A DNA stretch of 5,179 nucleotides, taken from assembly GCA_009781575.1 (NCBI GenBank), contig WQXW01000161.1, positions 1 to 5,179 of the forward strand, given 5' to 3'. A program made the position numbers and the translations under genes. How positions within the stretch are numbered: position 1 is the stretch's first letter; each line of letters opens with the position of its first letter. The notes beneath the pieces are model-generated. The model saw only the letters and a list, made by a program, of their open reading frames with translations, searched no databases and was not told the origin of the DNA. Origin of the DNA: Solirubrobacterales bacterium. GTDB lineage: Bacteria; Actinomycetota; Thermoleophilia; Solirubrobacterales; Solirubrobacteraceae. Shown here one piece after another: positions 1 through 5,179 of the stretch.

Positions 1-2
1 AA

Positions 3-326
3 GTCGACGGAGCGAACCACGTCGCGCTGGTAGCCATGCCGGCCGACCAGCCCGAGCGGATCATCGGCGTGGCGCGCTTTGTCCGCCTGCCCGAGGAGCC
101 GCGAGTGGCCGAGTTCGCGGTCGTGATCGGCGATCCATGGCAGCGCGAGGGCCTGGCGCTCGAGCTGCTGGCGCGGCTCCTGCCCGCCGCGACGGCGCGC
201 GACCAGCGTGGGCTGATGCGCCTGCACGTGGCGCTGCTCCGCTGGCGCTCGCCGGTGCGCCGCGCGGCGCTGGTCGCGCAGGGTGGGCTTGCGCTGCTGG
301 GCCTCGTGCTCGTGTTTGGCCAGTGA
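3..326 (+). CDS. GNAT-family N-acetyltransferase, 3' part (5' end outside window)
   Basis: The reading frame is open from the left edge and ends at TGA 324-326, giving 107 visible residues. The ATG at 36 is internal: eleven in-frame codons before it read VDGANHVALVA and continue naturally into the domain. GNAT enzymes move an acetyl group from acetyl-CoA to an amine on a small molecule or protein. Visible support is the beta-strand pattern (HVALVAM, IIGVARFVRL, VAEFAVVIGDPW) followed by WQREGLALELL. Its Q-R-E-G-L-A (visible residues 47-52) fits the family's acetyl-CoA pyrophosphate-binding loop Q/RxxGxG/A, followed by a helix. The C-terminal part (GLMRLHVALLRWRSPVRRAAL to VFGQ) is plausible for a last strand and helix. 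The substrate cannot be told. The stop codon lies inside the first unit of a 20-bp tandem repeat. The family call is fairly safe; the start and N-terminal half are not visible. Confidence 0.75.
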   Translation, partial: VDGANHVALVAMPADQPERIIGVARFVRLPEEPRVAEFAVVIGDPWQREGLALELLARLLPAATARDQRGLMRLHVALLRWRSPVRRAALVAQGGLALLGLVLVFGQ

Positions 327-400
327 GGACAGGAGCGGGCCAGTGAGGATCGGGGCGGGCCAGTGAGGATCGGGGCGGGCCAGTGAGGATCGGGGCGGCG
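321..400. repeat. 20-bp tandem repeat, four copies, between the acetyltransferase and the 155-aa gene
   Basis: Four head-to-tail 20-bp units start at 321, 341, 361 and 381. Units 2 and 3 are identical (cagtgaggatcggggcgggc). Unit 1 differs at three positions near its middle and unit 4 at its last bases. Unit 1 holds the last sense codon and the TGA stop of the acetyltransferase gene, so the array looks like expansion of that gene's 3' end. Each unit includes TGAGGA, which resembles a ribosome binding site; the last GAGGA is about 15 nt before the ATG at 406, rather far. With the short flanks this array fills the whole intergenic gap. Confidence 0.95.
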
Positions 401-405
401 GGGCG

Positions 406-873
406 ATGAGGCTGGAGGCGCACGGCGTCGGTGTGCGAATACCGGAGGGCTGGGAGGCCCGGCTCTTCCGCCATCCCGGGGGCGAGCCGACACTGCATGT
501 GGGGTCCTTTCCACTGCCGCCGAGCGACGGGGAGTTCGGCAGCCGCGCGACCGCGAGCATGCCGGCGGGCGCGATCTTCCTGGCGCTCACCGAGTACCGG
601 CCGGGTGCGGGCCTGCGTGCGGGCGAGGGGTTGTTCGCGCCGGCGCTCGTGCCGGCGGGCTTCACGCGCGGCGACTTCCACCCCCGCACGCTGCTGGTGG
701 CGCGCGCGGGTCAGGAGGGGCTTCAGCGGTTCTTCACCGTGTCGGGGCGGCCGTTCTGCCTGTACGTGGTGCTCCACCCCGGGCGCGGCGCCACGGTGGC
801 GGCCGATCACCATCTGCGCGCGGTCGACGGCCTGCTGGGCTCACTGGCCGTCACTCCCGCACAGGCGACGTGA
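406..873 (+). CDS. Conserved-looking protein of unknown function (155 aa)
   Basis: The ATG at 406 gives 155 residues ending at TGA 871-873. There is no signal peptide or membrane segment, so a soluble cytoplasmic protein is likely. The sequence looks like a compact mostly-beta fold: HGVGVRIPEGWEARLF (residues 6-21), PTLHVGSFPLPP (28-39), GAIFLALTEYRP (55-66), then QRFFTVSGRPFCLYVVLHP (107-125) and a final helix (VAADHHLRAVDGLLGSL). The 'IPEGWE' opening followed by a late 'FCLYVVL' strand recalls small single-domain proteins of GC-rich actinomycetes, but I cannot name a family. Only one cysteine (118) is present and no catalytic motif is recognisable. It follows the acetyltransferase on the same strand after a 79-bp gap filled with 20-bp repeats, so the two may be cotranscribed. 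It ends 23 bp from the stop of the convergent minus-strand gene. A GGGG stretch just before the ATG is only a weak ribosome binding site. Confidence 0.75.
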   Translation: MRLEAHGVGVRIPEGWEARLFRHPGGEPTLHVGSFPLPPSDGEFGSRATASMPAGAIFLALTEYRPGAGLRAGEGLFAPALVPAGFTRGDFHPRTLLVARAGQEGLQRFFTVSGRPFCLYVVLHPGRGATVAADHHLRAVDGLLGSLAVTPAQAT

Positions 874-896
874 GTGGACCTCCGCCAGGGCGAGGC

Positions 897-1751
897 TCAT
901 GCAGTGGGCGTGGATTCGGGCGCAGGGGTGGGCGGGGATCCAGGCGTGGGGCTCGGCAGCGGTTCGGGCGTGGGGCCGGGTGTCGATTCCGGCGTGGGGG
1001 TCGGCCTCGATTCGGGCATCGAGCTGGAGGAGGGCGGGGGCGTGCCCTGCAGGCGGCCGCTGTATCGGGCGGCGTCGGAGCCGATCCCGCCCGGGCACGG
1101 CGTGAGGTTGCGCCGCTGGCGGTTGGTGTAGGTGGCCGTGATCGTGGTGGCCAGCGAACCGAGCGAGCTCGGCGTGGCGGCGATGATGCGCACACCCACC
1201 GTGTAGGGGACGACACCGCCGTGGGGGTAGACCGTTTCACCGCATCGCAACGGCACGAAGAAGCTGCCGCTGCCGCGGTAGACACCGGGGCCGAGACGCC
1301 GGAGCACGATCGACTGGAGGCGGCCGCCGCCCAGTCCGCGCGCGAGATCCACTTCGGCGCACGGCCCTTCGGAGCAGGTCGCGCTGAAGGTCCAGCGGCG
1401 CTGGACGCGCTGACCGCGATGCTCGCCGAGCACGTGGTTGGCCTGTGTGACCGTGCCCGCCATCACGAAGGTGCCCTGCAGCCGCGCGTCGATCGCCGGC
1501 GCCGGTGGGCTCGACGCCGGCGCCGGTGGGGCGAGCGCGAGCAGCGCCGCGCAGACCGCGAAGCCGGATTCCCGCAAAATGCGCCCGCGCCGGCGCGCGC
1601 TCCAGCGGCGCCACCCGAAGAGCGGGCGTTTCGTTTTTTGTTTTGAGGATTGGTTCCGCGCGGAACGAATCCTTAAAACAAAGCCACCTACGGCGCCTCC
1701 GACAGGCGTGCTCGAGGCCGTGCCGGATTCCCGCAAAATGCGCATTTTCAT
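897..1751 (-). CDS. Predicted secreted protein with four core cysteines and Pro/Thr-rich tail; start uncertain
   Basis: The frame ends at TGA 897-899 (minus strand). The ATG at 1751 gives 284 residues, with AGGG four bases upstream as a weak ribosome site, 21 bases after the nuoN stop. From residue 58 it reads ILRESGFAVCAALLALAPPAPA, a good signal-peptide core with APA-type cleavage, so the mature protein is expected outside the membrane. The core (about 90-233) includes GTVTQANHV, RRWTFSATCSEGPCAEV, YRGSGSFFVPLRCGETV and TATYTNRQRRNLTPCPGG, with cysteines 126, 131, 170 and 219, possibly two disulfides. Residues 245-284 are a PTPTPEST-like tail that could span a cell wall. About 57 residues before the signal peptide are abnormal: they are encoded by a palindrome and one arm of a direct repeat. 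Translation may instead start at TTG 1577 (226 residues). No function is recognised. Confidence 0.65.
   Translation of the reverse strand: MKMRILRESGTASSTPVGGAVGGFVLRIRSARNQSSKQKTKRPLFGWRRWSARRRGRILRESGFAVCAALLALAPPAPASSPPAPAIDARLQGTFVMAGTVTQANHVLGEHRGQRVQRRWTFSATCSEGPCAEVDLARGLGGGRLQSIVLRRLGPGVYRGSGSFFVPLRCGETVYPHGGVVPYTVGVRIIAATPSSLGSLATTITATYTNRQRRNLTPCPGGIGSDAARYSGRLQGTPPPSSSSMPESRPTPTPESTPGPTPEPLPSPTPGSPPTPAPESTPTA
900..1019 (-). repeat. Pro/Thr/Glu/Ser-rich degenerate repeat encoding the C-terminal tail
   Basis: The last 40 codons of the secreted protein are built from loosely repeated PTP, PES and TPGP/TPEP units. On the plus strand this appears as recurring 'ggcgtgg' and 'gattcgggc' runs. 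The tail has no hydrophobic stretch and no sortase-type signal, so it looks like a flexible extracellular or wall-embedded extension rather than an anchor. Confidence 0.7.
1494..1530 (-). repeat. 21-bp duplication at the signal-peptide cleavage region
   Basis: The 16-base word cgccggcgccggtggg occurs at 1494-1509 and again at 1515-1530, exactly 21 bp apart. On the minus strand the two copies encode PPAPASS and PPAPAID in succession, duplicating the APA signal-peptidase-like site of the secreted protein. Either copy could be the cleavage site. Confidence 0.85.
1563..1743. repeat. Pair of identical 22-bp direct repeats, 159 bp apart, bracketing a palindrome
   Basis: The 22-base word beginning gccggattcccgcaaaat and ending gcgc occurs perfectly at 1563-1584 and 1722-1743. 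Sequence on either side of the two copies differs. The 159-bp offset is exactly 53 codons, so on the minus strand both copies are read in the same frame (RILRESG twice) with no stop codon between. Between the copies lie a 46-bp palindrome and a notably AT-richer stretch (about 1630-1685) than anything else in the window. The layout resembles a small inserted or duplicated element, but no transposase or terminal inverted repeats are visible. Confidence 0.9.
1637..1682. repeat. 46-bp near-perfect palindrome
   Basis: Two 22-base arms meet at a central CG (1659-1660). They pair perfectly except at 1645/1674 (G with T) and 1652/1667 (G with G). The core is gttccgcgcggaac, flanked by aggatt/aatcct and then tttgtttt/aaaacaaa. 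As RNA it could fold into a long hairpin. It is not a standard terminator: on the minus strand the hairpin is followed by an A-rich stretch, not a U run. It sits in the doubtful 5' part of the secreted-protein gene. Confidence 0.95.
1735..1748. repeat. 14-bp perfect palindrome aaaatgcgcatttt
   Basis: This self-complementary 14-mer overlaps the right copy of the 22-bp direct repeat (ending at 1743) and the candidate start codons ATG 1751 and ATG 1745 of the secreted-protein gene. The left direct-repeat copy keeps only half of it. It could be a protein-binding site at the start of the downstream gene or part of a repeat element; the sequence alone does not decide. Confidence 0.6.
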
Positions 1752-1772
1752 TGTGCCCTGCGGGCCCAAGCT

Positions 1773-3565
<1,793 letters not shown>

Positions 3566-3569
<4 letters not shown>

Positions 3570-5179
3570 GGCGCGAGTGTTTCGGTGGTCGGGGCGGTGG
3601 CCAGCGCCGGCGCGGCCTGGCGCTGCAACGCCGCCTGCGCGGGCGCCACCGCCGCGCGCACGGAGGCTTCGGAGCGGTGCAACGCGAGCTGGGGGTAGAG
3701 CGCGAGGAGCAGGATCACCGCCAGCACCGGCACCAGCACCGCGGCGTCCAGCAGCCGGATGTCGCGCGAGCGCACGCCGGGCGAGACGCGGTTGTGCATG
3801 GCCCGGATGAAGAGGCGCAGCGCGTACACCGCGGCGGCCACCACGCCGGTGAACGCGATCGCGGCGATGGCGAGCTTGGTCTTGAACACGCCCAGCAGGA
3901 TCAGGAACTCGCCCACGAAGTTGGCCGAGCCCGGCATCGCCAGCGTGGCCAGCGCCACGATCAAAAAGATCGTGGCCAGCACCGGCGCGCGGAACGCGAT
4001 GCCGCCCATCTGACGGATGTCCTCCGAGCCGCCCGCGCGCTCGGCGAGCAGCGCGATGATGAAGAACAGCGCCGCCACCACCAGGCCGTGGTTGACCATC
4101 TGCAGCACCGCGCCCTGGGCGCCCTGGGGTTGCAACGAGAAGATGCCCAGCGTGATGAAGCCCAGCTGCGCGACCGACGAGAAGCCGGCCACCAGCCGCG
4201 CGTCCGTTTGGGTGAACGCCACCGCGGAGCCGTACAGGATCGACAGCAGCGCGATCAACAGCATCAACAGCTGAAAATGCGCCGCCGCCTGGGGGAACAG
4301 CGGCAGCACGATGCGCAAGAAGCCGTACGCGCCCACCTTGGAGAGGATCCCCGAGAACACCATCAACACCTCGATCGGCATCGCGCGGTAGCCGTCCGGC
4401 ATCCAGCCGTGCAACGGGAACGCCGGCATCTTCACCAGGAACGCCGCGGCGAAGAAGAGGAAGATCCACTCCTGTGAGCCACGGCTGAGCGGCAGCGCGC
4501 GCAGGCTGGAGATCACGAAGGTGATCGGTGTGCCGTGCTGCTGGGAGGCCAGCACGCCGGTGGCGATCGCCGCGGCCAGCATCAACAGCGACCCCACCAG
4601 CGTGTAGATCACCAGCTTGGTGGTCGCGCGCACACGCTCGGGACGCCCCGGCCCGCCCCACATCCCGATCAGGAAGTAAAAGGGGATCAACATCAGATCG
4701 AAGAACGCCACGAACAGCGCCAGGTCCTGTGCGAGGAACGCGCCCAGCACCGCCGACTCGGCCAGCATGAAGTGGAAGTAGAAGAGCCGCGGCCGCTGCC
4801 ACGAGCGCAGGTTGGCGGCCAGCACCGCCACCGCGAACAGCAGCGCGGTGAGCGCGACCAGCAGCACGCTGAGCCCGTCGATCCCGAGCTTGTAGTGGAT
4901 GCCCAGCTCCGCGATCCACACCACGTCGGTCACGTCCTTCAATCCACCCGACCCCGGCCCGACGTGTCCGGAGTAGTCCACCAGGTACGCGATCGCCAAC
5001 CCGAGCGTCGCCAGCGCGCCCGCCAGCGCGATGAGGCCCGCGATCGACGCGCCGCGCAGGCCGGACCGCTCGGCGCCGGCGGGCTCGCTCCGCCCGGCGG
5101 GCTCGCTCCGCCCGGCGGGCTCGCGCCGGCCGGTGGGCGGGGCGCCGGCGGGGCCGGTCGGCGTGGGGCCGGTCGGCGT
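3566..5179 (-). CDS. nuoM: NADH-quinone oxidoreductase subunit M (complex I), 5' end outside window
   Basis: The frame is open from the right edge to TGA 3566-3568, giving 537 visible residues (residue 1 = codon 5177-5179). NuoM is the middle antiporter-like proton-translocating subunit of complex I. Diagnostic segments are KLGIDGLS (97-104), VKMPAFPLHGWMPDGYRAMP (249-268), ILSKVGAYGFLRIVLPLFP (278-296), FSSVAQLGFITLGIF and AMPGSANFVGEFLILLG (414-430). Lys250 (TM7), Lys281 (TM8) and Glu424 (TM12) occupy the expected channel positions, but the TM5 glutamate is Asp161 (FVAFFDLMLIPFYF). A TTG at 4999 is in frame, but starting there would remove most of TM2 (44-67) and all of TM1, so the true start lies beyond 5179. 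Visible residues 1-36 are a Pro/Gly/Glu-rich repeat stretch that probably lies in the TM1-TM2 loop. The gene overlaps nuoN by 4 bp; nuoL would be expected upstream. Confidence 0.95.
5069..5122 (-). repeat. 18-bp tandem repeat encoding EPAGRS in nuoM
   Basis: Two perfect units and one variant encode EPAGRS, EPAGRS and EPAGAE (visible NuoM residues 20-37). On the plus strand the unit is ggcgggctcgctccgccc. It is in frame with nuoM and lies just before TM2, probably in the cytoplasmic TM1-TM2 loop. The codons and hexapeptide length resemble the PPAGAQ repeats of nuoN, but the sequences are not the same. Confidence 0.9.
5150..5179 (-). repeat. 15-bp tandem repeat encoding TPTGP at the window edge
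   Basis: Two identical 15-bp units (minus strand acgccgaccggcccc) encode TPTGP TPTGP as the first ten visible NuoM residues. The array may continue beyond the window, so the copy number is a minimum. It is followed by AGAPPTGRR and then the EPAGRS repeats, making one low-complexity block. Confidence 0.85.

Noticed and set aside
321..400. The regular 20-bp units as a CRISPR array.
   Set aside because: The units are directly adjacent with no spacers and there are no cas genes nearby.
61..813. A 250-residue minus-strand open frame opposite the acetyltransferase and the 155-aa gene.
   Set aside because: It is a Pro/Arg/Ala-rich low-complexity translation running through the 20-bp repeats, typical of the opposite strand of high-GC genes.
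1490..1600. A lipoprotein signal (FAVC) in the secreted protein.
   Set aside because: The cysteine precedes rather than follows the hydrophobic core and the residues before it do not fit a lipobox; an APA-type cleavage fits better.
870..1646. A 258-residue plus-strand open frame opposite the secreted-protein gene.
   Set aside because: It is an Arg/Gly-rich shadow. The minus strand shows a signal peptide, spaced cysteines and a coherent fold pattern.
1751..1772. A possible terminator hairpin (gccc/gggc with loop tgc) just after the nuoN stop.
   Set aside because: The stem is only four pairs plus a mismatched extension, and the minus-strand RNA has no U run after it.
3570..4919. The nuoN reading frame stays open for 450 codons upstream of its ATG, antisense-free and on the same strand as nuoM.
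   Set aside because: This is a shadow of nuoM in a GC-rich genome. The translation is Arg/Ala/Gly-rich without membrane helices, while the nuoM frame is clearly conserved.

Overview
This is a 5.2-kb, very GC-rich window from a bacterial chromosome. About two thirds of it is the distal end of an energy-generating nuo operon (respiratory complex I, NADH-quinone oxidoreductase) on the minus strand. The source is probably a high-GC actinomycete of the Thermoleophilia/Solirubrobacterales type. That placement rests on remembered resemblance of the NuoN N-terminus (PHVDWAGLSPL) and the NuoM TM5 and HGWMPDGYRAMP segments to that class, on a secreted four-cysteine unknown and on strong GC bias. No search was run, so it is an inference.

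Layout, left to right. Plus strand: the 3' end of a GNAT-type acetyltransferase gene (3-326), a 20-bp tandem repeat that starts on its stop codon (321-400), and a 155-residue conserved-looking protein of unknown function (406-873). A 23-bp gap separates this from the end of a convergent minus-strand gene (897 to about 1751), which encodes a predicted secreted protein with four core cysteines and a Pro/Thr-rich tail. The 5' part of that gene (about 1563-1751) is invaded by, or built from, an unusual repeat structure: two identical 22-bp direct repeats 159 bp apart flanking a 46-bp near-perfect palindrome. Next on the minus strand come nuoN (1773-3569) and nuoM (3566 to beyond 5179, 5' end missing). 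These two overlap by 4 bp in an ATGA arrangement.

NuoM and NuoN are the antiporter-like membrane subunits that carry protons across the membrane while NADH reduces quinone. Both keep almost all of the charged residues expected for proton transfer. The exception is the TM5 glutamate of NuoM, which is an aspartate here.

The most unusual property of the window is short tandem repetition. Both Nuo subunits carry low-complexity, in-frame repeats outside their membrane helices: a 12-bp unit at the NuoN N-terminus, an 18-bp unit in the NuoN TM13-TM14 loop, and 15- and 18-bp units in the NuoM N-terminal part. The secreted protein has a 21-bp duplication at its signal-peptide end. The only repeat with a unit that is not a multiple of three (20 bp) lies between genes. 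I see no CRISPR array, transposase, tRNA or rRNA. I also see no convincing new multi-gene system: the best candidate for something undescribed is the direct-repeat/palindrome element at 1563-1748.
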